Positions 26,149 to 35,195 are shown, numbered from the stretch's first letter. The stretch is 64,000 nt of DNA from Jiella soli (GCF_020615385.1 NZ_JAJAVB010000016.1:173332-237331); one strand, 5' to 3'. Notes: a model not told the origin generated them from the sequence alone. A program made the numbers and translations.

Positions 26149-27780
26149 TTGAGAAAGCGGGTCATTTCGATAGCGGTGTTTGCCATCGCCACGGCGATCG
26201 GCCTGGCGCTTGCGGCGCAGGTCTGGATGTCGAGCGAGGATGCCGACCGGCTCCGCTTCGCGCAGGAGGCCGACGACGCTCTGGCGAGGGTGGAGGCGCG
26301 ACTGCAGCTCCATCTGTCTCTGCTCTTCGCGACCCAGGCCTTCCTCGCCGTCGAAGAACGGGACGTGAGCCGCGTGCAGTTCGCCGACTTCGTCGACCAT
26401 CTCGACCTTGCCGGCCGCTATGACGGCATCCAGGGCGTCGGCTTCGCCATGACCGTGCCGGCCGATGCCGAGGGGCCAGCGGTGGATGCCATCGCCAGGA
26501 ACTACGGCCAGGGCTTTCCCATCCGGCCGCAGGCCACCGATCAGGCGATCCGCACGCCCATCGTGCTGATCGAGCCGCAGGACGCGCGCAATCGCGCGGC
26601 GGTCGGCTTCGACATGTTTTCCGCCGAGACACGGCGCACCGCGATGATCGCGGCGGCGCGAACCGGCGGGGCGCAGGCGACGGGCCCGGTCCGCCTCGTC
26701 CAGGAGATCGACGAGAACCGGCAGCAGGGCTTCCTGATTTATCTGCCCCTGTTCGCCAATCCCTTGCAGACTGTCGGGGAAGCGGCGGCGACGAGGGGCT
26801 TCGTCTATGCGCCGTTCCGCGTCGGCGACCTGTTCCAGGCGGCTTTCGGGCATAAGGCGCATCTGCCGGTGCATGTGGAGGTATTCGACGGCGCGGTGGC
26901 GACGCCGGAGGCGCGGATCTACGCTTCCCCCGAAGCGGCGGACCCGCAGTGGGGCGAACGGCTCGGCGCGACCCGCGAACTGACGGTCGCCGGACGCAAA
27001 TGGCTCTTGAGGATGCACCCCACCCCGGAGTTTCGACGGATCGGCTCCGGCTATCCGGCTGCGCTCCTTGCCGCGGCTGTCGTGATGCTGGCGCTGGTCC
27101 TGGCGCTGCTGACGCTAGTCCAGTCGCGCCGCGCCGAGGCGGTGGCCGCCCTCAATGCCGAGGGGGTGCGCAATCTTGCGCAGAAGGACCTGATGCTGGG
27201 AGAGATGAACCACCGCATCAAGAACTCGATCGCGCGGGTGATCGCGATCGCCCGGCAGACGGCGCGGGGCGCGAGCGGGCTCGACGATTTCATGGAACGC
27301 TATGCTTCGCGCCTCAACGCCATGGCGGCGGCGCAGGAAGTGCTGACCCGCTCAAGATGGGGCAGGGCAAAGATGGACGAACTGCTGACCCGCGAACTGA
27401 GCCAGGTCCTGGGAGAGGGGCTGGAGAACTGCAACATCGCCGGCCCAGAGGTCGAACTCGGCGAGGCGGCGACACAGGCACTCGGCCTCACCTTCCACGA
27501 GCTTGCGACCAATGCGCTCAAATACGGGGCGCTCGCCTCTCAGAACGGATCGCTCTCGGTTACCTGGCGGCTGGTCGGCGAGACCGTGGCGATCGACTGG
27601 ACCGAGACCGGCGGCGCGGCCCCCGTTGCGGAACCGCAGCGCCGCGGCTTCGGTACGCGCCTCATTAACATGAGCATCGGCAGCGAACTCGGCGGGACGA
27701 TCGAACGCCATTTCGCCGAGAGCGGCCTGCGGATTGCGATCCGCTTTCCTGCCGAGGCGGCAGGCGCCGCGCCGGCCTGA
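26149..27780 (+). CDS. CHASE-domain sensor histidine kinase of the HWE family
   Basis: 543 residues from a TTG at 26149, preceded by a GGGGG run; no in-frame ATG lies between it and the preceding gene except inside that gene. Helix 1 is ~5-23, an extracytoplasmic CHASE domain ~45-215 (GIQGVGFAMTVP) extends into a ~80-residue membrane-proximal part, and helix 2 is ~303-325. The kinase core has phospho-acceptor His355 in EMNHRIKNSIA, then HELATNALKYG at 450-460 and WTE at 484-486, the HWE hallmarks. It would sense a small ligand outside the membrane and phosphorylate a response regulator, but none is encoded nearby. Confidence 0.85.
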   Translation: MRKRVISIAVFAIATAIGLALAAQVWMSSEDADRLRFAQEADDALARVEARLQLHLSLLFATQAFLAVEERDVSRVQFADFVDHLDLAGRYDGIQGVGFAMTVPADAEGPAVDAIARNYGQGFPIRPQATDQAIRTPIVLIEPQDARNRAAVGFDMFSAETRRTAMIAAARTGGAQATGPVRLVQEIDENRQQGFLIYLPLFANPLQTVGEAAATRGFVYAPFRVGDLFQAAFGHKAHLPVHVEVFDGAVATPEARIYASPEAADPQWGERLGATRELTVAGRKWLLRMHPTPEFRRIGSGYPAALLAAAVVMLALVLALLTLVQSRRAEAVAALNAEGVRNLAQKDLMLGEMNHRIKNSIARVIAIARQTARGASGLDDFMERYASRLNAMAAAQEVLTRSRWGRAKMDELLTRELSQVLGEGLENCNIAGPEVELGEAATQALGLTFHELATNALKYGALASQNGSLSVTWRLVGETVAIDWTETGGAAPVAEPQRRGFGTRLINMSIGSELGGTIERHFAESGLRIAIRFPAEAAGAAPA

Positions 27781-27793
27781 GAAATAGGGTCCC

Positions 27794-27812
27794 AGCCGGC
27801 ATTCCCCCGGCT
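27794..27812. terminator. Hairpin between convergent kinase and prfC genes
   Basis: AGCCGG (27794-27799) and CCGGCT (27807-27812) form a 6-bp stem with a 7-nt loop in the 62-nt convergent gap. It may serve both genes. No T-run is present. Confidence 0.35.
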
Positions 27813-27842
27813 CCCTCGGCCGATCCGCGAAATACAGGTCCG

Positions 27843-29528
27843 CTACTGCCCGACGATCTCGCGGGTCGCGTCAAACACGATGTCCTTGTTGCGCTCCGAT
27901 TCGTAGCGCAGCTCCCAGTCGTCGCGGGCGAGGAAGACAGGCCGCCCGTCGCGGTCGCGCGCGACGTTCATCGTGTGGTCCTTGATGAAGGCTGCGAGCT
28001 TGGCCTCGCTCTCGCAGCGGATCCAGCGCGCGACATTGTACTGCACCGGCTCGAAGGTGACGTCCGCCTTGTATTCGCCGGAGATGCGCGAGGCGAGGAC
28101 GTCGAGCTGCAGCGGGCCGACGACGCCGACGATCCAGTCCGAGCCGATGGTCGGCCGGAATACCTGCACCAGGCCCTCTTCCGCGAGGTCCTCGAGCGCC
28201 CGGCGCATCTGCTTGACCTTCATCGTGTCGTCGAGCCTCGCCCGGCGCAGGACTTCCGGCGCGAAGGCCGGCAGGCCTGTGAAGCGGAAGCTCTCGCCCT
28301 CCGTCAGCGTGTCGCCGACGCGCAGCGTGCCGTGGTTCGGGATTCCGATGACGTCGCCGGCGAAGGCCTCCTCGGTCAGCGCCCGTTCCTGGGCGAAGAA
28401 GTAGATCGGGTTGGAGACCGCGATCGCCTTGCCCGAGCGCACATGATCGAGCTTCATGCCGCGCTTGAAGTGGCCCGAGCAGAACCGCACGAAGGCGACG
28501 CGGTCGCGATGCTTGGGGTCCATGTTCGCCTGCACCTTGAAGACGAAGCCCGAGACCTTGTTGCCCGCAGGGTCGATCGGCCCATTGTCGGAAGGCTGCG
28601 GCCGCGGCGAGGGCGCATGAGCGGCGATGATGTCCATCAGCCGGTCGACGGCGAAGTTCTGCAGCGCGCTGCCGAAGACGACCGGTGTCAGATGGCCCTG
28701 CCGATAGGCATCCGCGTCGAAGGCGGAATAGCCGTCGCGGGCGAGCTCGGCCGTATCGCGGAAGGTCGCATAGACGTCGGCGGGCAGCGATGCCTCGAAT
28801 TCGGGATCGTCCATCCCCCGATAGCGCTTGACCCCCGCTTGGCGGTTGGCACCGCTGGTGAAGAGGAAGTCGTCGTTCGACAGGTCGTAGCAGCCCTTGA
28901 ACGTCCCGCCCTGGCCGACCGGCCACACCATCGGCGCGACCGACAATGCGAGCATCTCCTCGATCGCGTCGAGAAGCTCGAACGGGTCGCGGCCCTCGCG
29001 GTCGACCTTGTTGACGAAGGTGACGATCGGAATATCGCGCAGGCGACAGATCTCGAACAGCTTGCGGGTCTGGCTCTCGATGCCCTTGGCCGCGTCAATC
29101 ACCATGATCGCCGAATCGACGGCCGTCAGCGTGCGGTAGGTGTCTTCGGAGAAGTCGCTGTGGCCGGGCGTGTCGAGGAGGTTGAAGGTGATGCCCTCCT
29201 TCTCGAAGGTCATCACCGAGGAGGTCACGGAGATGCCGCGGCTCCTCTCGATGTCCATCCAGTCGGATTTCGCCCGTCGGCCGTCGCCCTTGGAGCGGAC
29301 GGCGCCGGCCATCTCGATGGCGCCGCCGGCGAGCAGCAGTTTCTCGGTCAGCGTCGTCTTGCCGGCGTCCGGATGCGAGATGATCGCGAAGGTGCGGCGG
29401 GTGGTGAAGCCGTTCGCCTGCGCGGGCGCACGCGGCGCCTGAGTCTCCGTCTCGCTCGAGGCCGCGGCCGTCGTCGCCTCTGTGGTCACGGTGGCGCTCA
29501 AGATTGCTTGCTCTCCGGGTTCTGTCAC
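27843..29528 (-). CDS. prfC: Peptide chain release factor 3
   Basis: 561 residues from a GTG at 29528 with AGAGG 8 nt upstream; an ATG at 29573 and a TTG further in are alternatives, because the first ~40 residues are a variable Thr/Ala-rich extension. Translational GTPase with G1 SHPDAGKT (near 51), G2 RSRGISVTSS, G3 DTPGHSDFSEDTYR and G4 NKVDREGRDP; the SEDTY after G3 is diagnostic for RF3. It recycles RF1/RF2 from the ribosome after termination. The stand-alone gene is convergent with the sensor kinase. Confidence 0.95.
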   Translation of the reverse strand: MTEPGEQAILSATVTTEATTAAASSETETQAPRAPAQANGFTTRRTFAIISHPDAGKTTLTEKLLLAGGAIEMAGAVRSKGDGRRAKSDWMDIERSRGISVTSSVMTFEKEGITFNLLDTPGHSDFSEDTYRTLTAVDSAIMVIDAAKGIESQTRKLFEICRLRDIPIVTFVNKVDREGRDPFELLDAIEEMLALSVAPMVWPVGQGGTFKGCYDLSNDDFLFTSGANRQAGVKRYRGMDDPEFEASLPADVYATFRDTAELARDGYSAFDADAYRQGHLTPVVFGSALQNFAVDRLMDIIAAHAPSPRPQPSDNGPIDPAGNKVSGFVFKVQANMDPKHRDRVAFVRFCSGHFKRGMKLDHVRSGKAIAVSNPIYFFAQERALTEEAFAGDVIGIPNHGTLRVGDTLTEGESFRFTGLPAFAPEVLRRARLDDTMKVKQMRRALEDLAEEGLVQVFRPTIGSDWIVGVVGPLQLDVLASRISGEYKADVTFEPVQYNVARWIRCESEAKLAAFIKDHTMNVARDRDGRPVFLARDDWELRYESERNKDIVFDATREIVGQ

Positions 29529-30009
29529 GCGCTCGTCCTCTCGTGTGGATCCGAGCGCCTGGTCACGCCGCATAGGCGCCGGAAACGTCGCGTCAGCCGC
29601 GTCCGCACGGCAAGCCCGGCGGAATGCGGCCCGCTCGGACGGCGGCTCGCGGGAATTTCCGTTTCAGATAGTGGGTTTTGTACCAAATTGCACGCCCCAA
29701 TGCGCGGGGGGGCGACGCCGTCGCAGGCGGTCGGGAACGGCGGCGGGAGCCGGGGAGGGGCGGCGGCCCCGCCTTCGAGGCGGGTGCGGGGAGGACGAAA
29801 CGACCACTTGATTCTCGAGGGCTCGAAGAATCTAACGGCCCGGCATGGCCGCGCGGCCGTGTCCTGCGGCGGCAGACACAGGGCGTCGGCGTCGGCGCCG
29901 GCCGGAAGCGACAATCGCGTCCCCGGGAGCGCTGCATTGCCGGCGCTGCGCCGGACTGCTGGCCGCTCGGCCGGGCCGGGCGCCTGAGCCCGAAGATTGC
30001 GGAGGATCG
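29529..30009. other. GC-rich divergent intergenic region prfC-ctaG
   Basis: Some 480 bases with no credible gene. The segment 29700-29800 is G-rich and contains a CCGCC-TTCGA-GGCGG hairpin. The ctaG ribosome binding site (GGAGG, 30001-30005) closes the region. Promoters for prfC and ctaG must lie here but were not pinpointed. Confidence 0.4.
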
Positions 30010-30666
30010 ATGAAGTTTCGTTTGGGAAGAAACGCGGTCGTGGTCGGCGCGCTGAGCTGCGTCCTCGCCGTCATGATCACGCTCGTTTCCTACGCGCCGA
30101 CGCTCTACCAGCTGTTCTGCGCGGCGACCGGCTACAACGGCACCGTCCAGCGCGCCAATGCGGCGACGGCGCCGAAAGAGGCTTCGAAGAAGACCGTGAC
30201 CGTGCGCTTCGACGCCAATGTCGCGCCCGGACTCGACTGGGAGTTTCGCCCGGAAAAGCCGGAGATCGTCACCCATTACGGTGAACCGACCAAGACATAC
30301 TATTACGCCAAGAACAATTCCGAGCATACGATCGTCGCGCATGCCCTGTTCAACGTGACCCCTTACCAGGCGGCGCCGTATTTCTTCAAGATCGAGTGCT
30401 TCTGCTTCACCGACGAGAAGCTGAAGCCGGGCGAGAGCGCCAAGATGCCGCTGGTCCTGTTCGTCGATGATCAGATGGCGAAGGATCCGACGACGGCGTC
30501 CCTGGAAAGCGTGACCCTGTCCTACACCTTCTTCGAGCAGGAGAACCCCACGCCGGAGCAGATCGCGGCTGCGCGCGATCTCGGCACCGGCTCGGCACAG
30601 AAGGATGCCGAGCTGAAGAAGGATCTCGGCAAGGCCGCCTATGCCAATGACGCGCCGCGCGGCTGA
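30010..30666 (+). CDS. ctaG: Cytochrome c oxidase assembly protein (Cox11 family, CuB insertion)
   Basis: 218 residues with a GGAGG 4 nt before the ATG. One N-terminal membrane helix (~10-29) is followed by a periplasmic immunoglobulin-like copper-binding domain. The conserved CFCF motif has Cys130 and Cys132, and Cys37 is the third conserved cysteine just after the helix. It delivers copper to the CuB site of cytochrome oxidase subunit I. Unusually, no coxBAC, ctaB or surf1 genes are adjacent. The gene is instead followed after 42 nt by a PCuAC-like periplasmic protein, suggesting a small copper-delivery unit apart from the structural operon. Confidence 0.92.
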   Translation: MKFRLGRNAVVVGALSCVLAVMITLVSYAPTLYQLFCAATGYNGTVQRANAATAPKEASKKTVTVRFDANVAPGLDWEFRPEKPEIVTHYGEPTKTYYYAKNNSEHTIVAHALFNVTPYQAAPYFFKIECFCFTDEKLKPGESAKMPLVLFVDDQMAKDPTTASLESVTLSYTFFEQENPTPEQIAAARDLGTGSAQKDAELKKDLGKAAYANDAPRG

Positions 30667-30708
30667 CCCGCCCGCCCGCAAGTCCCGCAATCGCGCAAAG
30701 GTGTCCGC

Positions 30709-31182
30709 ATGACCCTCGCTCAGACCTCCATCTCCGGTCGGTTCGTCCGCTTCGCGGCCGCGGCGGCGCTCGGGCTTGCTGCCGCCATTTCGCCGGTCGC
30801 GGCGTCCGCCCACAGCTATAAGCTCGGCAGCCTTCGGATCGGCCATGTCTGGGCGAAGCCTGCGGCGAAGGGAGAGGACGCGATCGTCTACGGCCCGATC
30901 TTCAACACGGCGCCGGAGCCCGCCGCACTGAAAGGGGCATCCTCGCCCGCCGCGACGGCCACCGAGTTACGCAGCGCCGTGGACGGGGCGAACAAGCGCC
31001 TCGACGCCATCGCCCTGCCGCCCGGCAGGCCTGTGGCGCTCGCCCCGTGGCGCGAGCACATCGTCCTCACCGGCCTGAAACAGCCGCTGCAGAACGGCGA
31101 CGCGGTCGATCTCGATCTCGACTTCGGCAGCCTCGGAAAGATTTCGGTGCAGGTGGAGATCGAGGACCAGGCGAGCGACTGA
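30709..31182 (+). CDS. PCuAC-like (DUF461) periplasmic protein lacking the usual copper ligands
   Basis: 157 residues; signal peptide to about residue 34 (ASA-H). The mature part follows the PCuAC beta-sandwich: RIGHVWAKP, VYGPIFN (60-66), ASSPAATATEL, LPPGRPVALAPW, and HIVLTGLKQPLQNGD (117-131). Family members bind Cu(I) with His and Met at four positions (YMxI, ELH, MRM and HLM). Here these read VYGPI, ELR, LDA and HIV, so only one His remains. The fold call is firm, but classical copper transfer is doubtful. Position directly after ctaG suggests a role in oxidase metallation or as a binding partner (inference). Confidence 0.75.
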   Translation: MTLAQTSISGRFVRFAAAAALGLAAAISPVAASAHSYKLGSLRIGHVWAKPAAKGEDAIVYGPIFNTAPEPAALKGASSPAATATELRSAVDGANKRLDAIALPPGRPVALAPWREHIVLTGLKQPLQNGDAVDLDLDFGSLGKISVQVEIEDQASD

Positions 31183-31204
31183 GCACCGGCGCCTTCGCCG
31201 GTGC
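31183..31204 (+). terminator. Hairpin directly after the PCuAC-like gene
   Basis: A perfect 9-bp stem (GCACCGGCG 31183-31191, CGCCGGTGC 31196-31204) with a CCTT loop begins on the base after the stop codon. No T-run follows, so it may be a stability hairpin or a weak terminator of the ctaG unit. Confidence 0.55.
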
Positions 31205-31356
31205 AACGCTGGCGGGCGCAGGAACCGGCAACCTCGAAGATTTTCATAAATTCTTCATCATCGCGAGCAGCTTCCGCCGTATGGCGGCGATTGTTCGGAA
31301 CCCTTATGATCGTCGATCTGTTACAAGCGCACTGAAATCTCAGAAGGTTATGAGAT

Positions 31357-31608
31357 ATGCGCAGACTGCTCCTCGCCTCCGCTCTCGCCCTGACGGCTTC
31401 GCTCTCCTTCGGGGCGTCGGCCCAGGCGGCCGGCGTCACCGTCGTGATCGGCGACCATCACCCCGATCACGTCAGGGACCATCATCGGCGGCCGGTGACG
31501 CATCGCGAGCGCCGCCACATGGCCCGCGCGCACGACTGCTTCACGAAGAAGGTGGTGACGCGCCAGCACGGCCGTAAGGTGGTGAAGACCACGAAGGTCT
31601 GCCGCTAG
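31357..31608 (+). CDS. Small secreted His/Arg-rich protein of unknown function
   Basis: 83 residues. A clean signal peptide (MRRLLLASALALTASLSFGASAQA) is followed by ~58 mature residues rich in His and Arg (DHHPDHVRDHHRRPVTH, then RRHMARAHD) with two cysteines near the end (HDCF and VCR). An AAGG ribosome binding site lies upstream, and a strong terminator lies 28 nt behind the stop, so it is a monocistronic unit. The His clusters suggest metal binding in the periplasm, consistent with the copper-related genes upstream, but this is inference. Confidence 0.72.
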   Translation: MRRLLLASALALTASLSFGASAQAAGVTVVIGDHHPDHVRDHHRRPVTHRERRHMARAHDCFTKKVVTRQHGRKVVKTTKVCR

Positions 31609-31636
31609 GCGCATCGGCAGGGCATGGGGATAGAAT

Positions 31637-31672
31637 GGCCCGGCCGGCTTATCCGGCCGGGCCTTTTGTTTT
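31637..31672 (+). terminator. Strong Rho-independent terminator
   Basis: A perfect 11-bp stem (GGCCCGGCCGG 31637-31647, CCGGCCGGGCC 31653-31663) with a 5-nt loop, followed by TTTTGTTTT. It ends transcription of the small His-rich gene before the convergent phospholipase gene. Confidence 0.93.
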
Positions 31673-31722
31673 GGGCAATCGTCGCCGCTTTTGGCGATCC
31701 GCGGGCAAGTGTGGCGCTGGTC

Positions 31723-33153
31723 TCACGCGAAGGAGTCGAGGAACTCCTCGAGGAACGGTTTTGGCCGCTCCGGGTCCGCGATATCGGATTCGGCGAACAT
31801 CTCTTCGGCTTCGGTCAGCTCGCGCATCGGCAGCGGCTCAAGACGCCGGCCTTCCTTGCCGCAGCCATCGAGAAGCCCGACGATCGAGCCGCCGTTTTCG
31901 GCAAGCCTTGCCTCGACCGTCTCGGCCGCCAGGCCGAGATGCTCACCGAGGAGCCCGTTGCGGATCCGCCTGATGCCCTTCTCGACGTCTTCTCGGCCCT
32001 CGGCCTCGATCATGACGTCGCATTCGGTGTCGAAGCCCATCGAGCGATTGTTCAGGTTGGCCGAGCCGATCTTCAGCACCGCATCGTCGGCGATCATGAT
32101 CTTGGCGTGGACGTAGATCGGCGAGCCGGCCGCATTCACCGGATAGACGATGCGGAAACGGTCGTGTGCGTCGGCCTCGTGCACCAGCTTCATCATCCGG
32201 ATCCGGGCCGAATCCATCGCCTCGGCCTCCAGCCAGCCATCCGCCGTATCCGGATTGACGACAACGATCTCCGGTCCGTGCGGCTCCTTCAGCCGCTCCG
32301 CAATCGCCCGGGCGATGTCGCGCGAGGCGAAATACTGGCTCTCGACATAGAGCGTCTTGCGCGCCGCCGCGATGATCGCCAGCGTAGCCTTCTGGATCTC
32401 GTCGGTCTGCTCGACGTCGCCGAAGGCGGGCAGCGTGCGGGATATGGCGACCGGAACGTCCTCGAAATCGATGGTGAGCCCGTCCGGCCAAATATCCGCC
32501 TCGCCCGCATAGGGGCCAAGGTCCTCGCCGGTCGCCAGCGCCCAGCGTTCGCGCGCGAGCCGCGCCAGGCCCTTCGCCGCCGGGCCGCTCATGCAGCTCG
32601 TCGCATCGTGCCAGGGGCCGAGCGGGGTGCCATGCGGCGTATGCCGGCCGGGGCGGCCCTCTTCATGGTCGCGCGTGTCCCAGCGCCCCATGGTCATGTC
32701 GATCCCACCGCAGAACGCCAGTGTCTCGTCGATGATCAGGAGCTTCATGTGATGGGCCGCCATCGCCGGATGTGCCCCGTCGAGCCGCATCTCGACGGGT
32801 CCCGCCACCTTCCAGCGTAGCATGTAGAAGGGGGTCTCGCCGCGCCCGAAGGAGCGCAGCATGCCGGTGTCCCACTTGAGAACTCGCAGTTCGAGTTCGC
32901 TCCGACGTTTTCCGAGCCAGGAAAGAAACTCGCCGACGCTGTTCGGGCCCTCGAGAGTCTGGTTCTCTGGTTCGAGTTCGATGCGCGCGTCGAAGTCCCA
33001 GCCGATCAGAAGGATCGAATGGCGCGCCTTCAACATGGCGTCCTTTGCGGCCCGGAAGAAGTCTGCGGCGTCGACGATGACGGCCAGACGATCCGCGGTT
33101 TCCCGGCGCCAGCAGGTCGAGCCGGTCTCGGCCAGCGTTCGGTCGGCTGCCAA
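31723..33153 (-). CDS. Phospholipase D / cardiolipin synthase-like protein
   Basis: 476 residues from a TTG at 33153 (GGGGG 8 nt upstream; the next in-frame ATG would remove conserved sequence). Two HKD motifs, H-x-K-x4-D at 135-142 (HMKLLIID) and at 349-356 (HAKIMIAD) followed by GSANLNNRS, define the PLD superfamily. It hydrolyses or transfers phosphatidyl groups, so it could be a phospholipase D or a cardiolipin synthase. The lack of N-terminal membrane helices argues against a standard ClsA. It faces the small His-rich gene tail to tail. Confidence 0.87.
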   Translation of the reverse strand: MAADRTLAETGSTCWRRETADRLAVIVDAADFFRAAKDAMLKARHSILLIGWDFDARIELEPENQTLEGPNSVGEFLSWLGKRRSELELRVLKWDTGMLRSFGRGETPFYMLRWKVAGPVEMRLDGAHPAMAAHHMKLLIIDETLAFCGGIDMTMGRWDTRDHEEGRPGRHTPHGTPLGPWHDATSCMSGPAAKGLARLARERWALATGEDLGPYAGEADIWPDGLTIDFEDVPVAISRTLPAFGDVEQTDEIQKATLAIIAAARKTLYVESQYFASRDIARAIAERLKEPHGPEIVVVNPDTADGWLEAEAMDSARIRMMKLVHEADAHDRFRIVYPVNAAGSPIYVHAKIMIADDAVLKIGSANLNNRSMGFDTECDVMIEAEGREDVEKGIRRIRNGLLGEHLGLAAETVEARLAENGGSIVGLLDGCGKEGRRLEPLPMRELTEAEEMFAESDIADPERPKPFLEEFLDSFA

Positions 33154-33311
33154 AGGCGTGCCCCCTGATCCGTGTTTTTTTCCTCGCCCGGCAAGCTAGA
33201 GAGGTACGGCCGGGCGTGAAGGGACGATCCGGGACCGGGGCGCGAAAGCCGTGCTGCACGACCAGTCGTCAGCCGCAGGTCCGCCTCCCGCGGCCGGCTT
33301 CTGGTCTGCTG

Positions 33312-34823
33312 TCACTCTGCCGGGCTGGCGTCCCTTTCGGGGAGGGGGCGAAACTCGCCCGAGGATTCCGTCGACAGGCTGACGGCCACGATCACCAGCC
33401 AGGCTGCCAGGAAGCCCGGGATGATCTCGTAGACGCCCGGGCCGCCGAGGAAGCTGTCGCTCCAGCCGATCGCGATCCAGACGATGACCGTGACTGCCCC
33501 CGTCACGAGCCCAGCCACGGCGCCGGCGCCGGTCATCCGGTCCCAGGTGAGCGCCAGGATGATCAGCGGACCGAAGGCGGCGCCGAAACCCGCCCAGGCA
33601 TTGGCGACGAGGCCAAGCACCTTGGAGTCCGGATCTCCGGCGATGATCGCGGCAGCGATCGCCACCAGAACGACGCAGACCCGGCCGACATTGACCATTT
33701 CCCGCTCGCCCGCCTCCTTGCGCAGGAAGAGCCGGTAGAAATCCTCGGTCAGCGACGAGGAGGCGACCAGCAGCTGGCTGGAGATCGTGCTCATGATCGC
33801 CGCGAGCAGTGCCGCGAGCAGAAAGCCGGTGATCAGCGGGTGGAACAGGAGATCGGCCAGGATGATGAAGATCGTCTCGGGATCCTCGACCGTAAGGCCG
33901 TTGCGCGTCGCATAGGCCCGGCCGAAGATGCCGACGCCGATCGCCCCGATGAGCGAGATCGCCATCCAGGTCATGCCGATGTTGCGGGCCCGCGGCACCT
34001 CGCGGACGCTACGCACCGCCATGAAGCGGACGATGATGTGCGGCTGGCCGAAATAGCCGAGGCCCCAGGTGACGGCTGAGAAGAAGCCGACGATCGTCAG
34101 GCCGTTGGTCAGCGATAGAAAATTCGGGTCGACGGAGCCGAGCGTCTCGGCTGCCTGATCGAAGCCGCCGCCCTCGCCGGCGAAGAGCACCACGATCGGC
34201 ATCAGGACGAGGGCCACCATCATGATGCAGCCCTGGACGAAATCGGTGAGGCTCACGGCGAGAAATCCGCCGACGACGGTGTAGGTGAGGACGATGCCGA
34301 GGGTCAGCCAGATGCCGACGGAATAGTCGCTCATCGCGGACAGGTTGACGAGGTCGCCGAAGGCGCTGTCGAAGAGCTTGCCGCCCGCCACAAGGCCGGA
34401 CGCGGTATAGACCGAGAAGAAGACGACGATGATCACCGCCGAGATCGTCCTGAGCGCGATCGCCTTGGTCGGAAAGCGCCTCGCAAGGAATTCCGGGATG
34501 GTCAGGCTGTTGTCGTAGCGCTGGGTCTGCTCGCGCAGCCGGGGCGCAACGATGATCCAGTTGGCGAGGGCGCCAACGAACAGGCCGATCCCGATCCAGG
34601 CCTCGACCAGGCCCGAGGCGTAGAGCGCGCCGGGAAGGCCGAGCAGCAGCCAGCCGCTCATGTCGGACGCTCCGGCCGACAAGGCAGCCACTGCCGGCGG
34701 CAGCTGCCGGCCGCCCAGCATGTACTCTTCCGAACTCGCGGTCGACTTCCGCCAGGCGTAGAAGCCGATGGCGAGCATCAGCACGAAGTAGAGCGTGAGG
34801 CTGATCCAGACTCCGACGCTCAT
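33312..34823 (-). CDS. putP: Sodium/proline symporter
   Basis: 503 residues, about 13 membrane helices, solute:sodium symporter family. Markers are SAGASDMSGWLLLGLPGALY near residues 49-68, TASGLVAGGKLF, YFGQPHIIVRFMA and STISSQLLVASSSLTEDFY in later helices, all close to PutP. It imports proline with Na+ across the inner membrane. GGGAGG 5 nt before the ATG supports the start. It is not linked to putA (7.5-10.5 kb) but would supply its substrate. The Na+ gradient it uses may be maintained by the Mrp antiporter in the same window (inference). Confidence 0.93.
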   Translation of the reverse strand: MSVGVWISLTLYFVLMLAIGFYAWRKSTASSEEYMLGGRQLPPAVAALSAGASDMSGWLLLGLPGALYASGLVEAWIGIGLFVGALANWIIVAPRLREQTQRYDNSLTIPEFLARRFPTKAIALRTISAVIIVVFFSVYTASGLVAGGKLFDSAFGDLVNLSAMSDYSVGIWLTLGIVLTYTVVGGFLAVSLTDFVQGCIMMVALVLMPIVVLFAGEGGGFDQAAETLGSVDPNFLSLTNGLTIVGFFSAVTWGLGYFGQPHIIVRFMAVRSVREVPRARNIGMTWMAISLIGAIGVGIFGRAYATRNGLTVEDPETIFIILADLLFHPLITGFLLAALLAAIMSTISSQLLVASSSLTEDFYRLFLRKEAGEREMVNVGRVCVVLVAIAAAIIAGDPDSKVLGLVANAWAGFGAAFGPLIILALTWDRMTGAGAVAGLVTGAVTVIVWIAIGWSDSFLGGPGVYEIIPGFLAAWLVIVAVSLSTESSGEFRPLPERDASPAE

Positions 34824-35195
34824 CGTGACCTCCCGGATTGCGGTTCACCGCGAACGAGGCCTTTGGGGTCCCGTGCCTGCAACCAACTATGGCAATCCTG
34901 TGACAAGTCGAGCGCTGCCCATCCGAAGCACTATGTCGCAGAGACTTGCCGTGCTGCGGAATAGTCCTGGTGCAGCGCAGAAACTGTGCGGGCGCTACGG
35001 CCCGGCGCTCAGAATATCGACCGGTTGTCGCTGCGCGATCGCGCGAGCCAGGCCCACGGCGGCAGTCGGCGGTCGTTCCGATCTTGCAAACGTCGCAGCG
35101 TCCGGTCCGCGCCGCCGCCGAGCGGTCGATCAAGTCCCGCCTGCAGACCATCCACGTCCGGGTTCCGTCCGGATCGGATAGCCGAACAGGGCCCC
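34824..35195. other. Intergenic region between phaC end and putP start
   Basis: About 370 bases on the same-strand junction of phaC and putP. No coding region is credible. It must hold the putP promoter. An AGGGCCCCCT palindrome lies just beyond the phaC stop, but no intrinsic terminator with a T-run was found. Confidence 0.4.
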
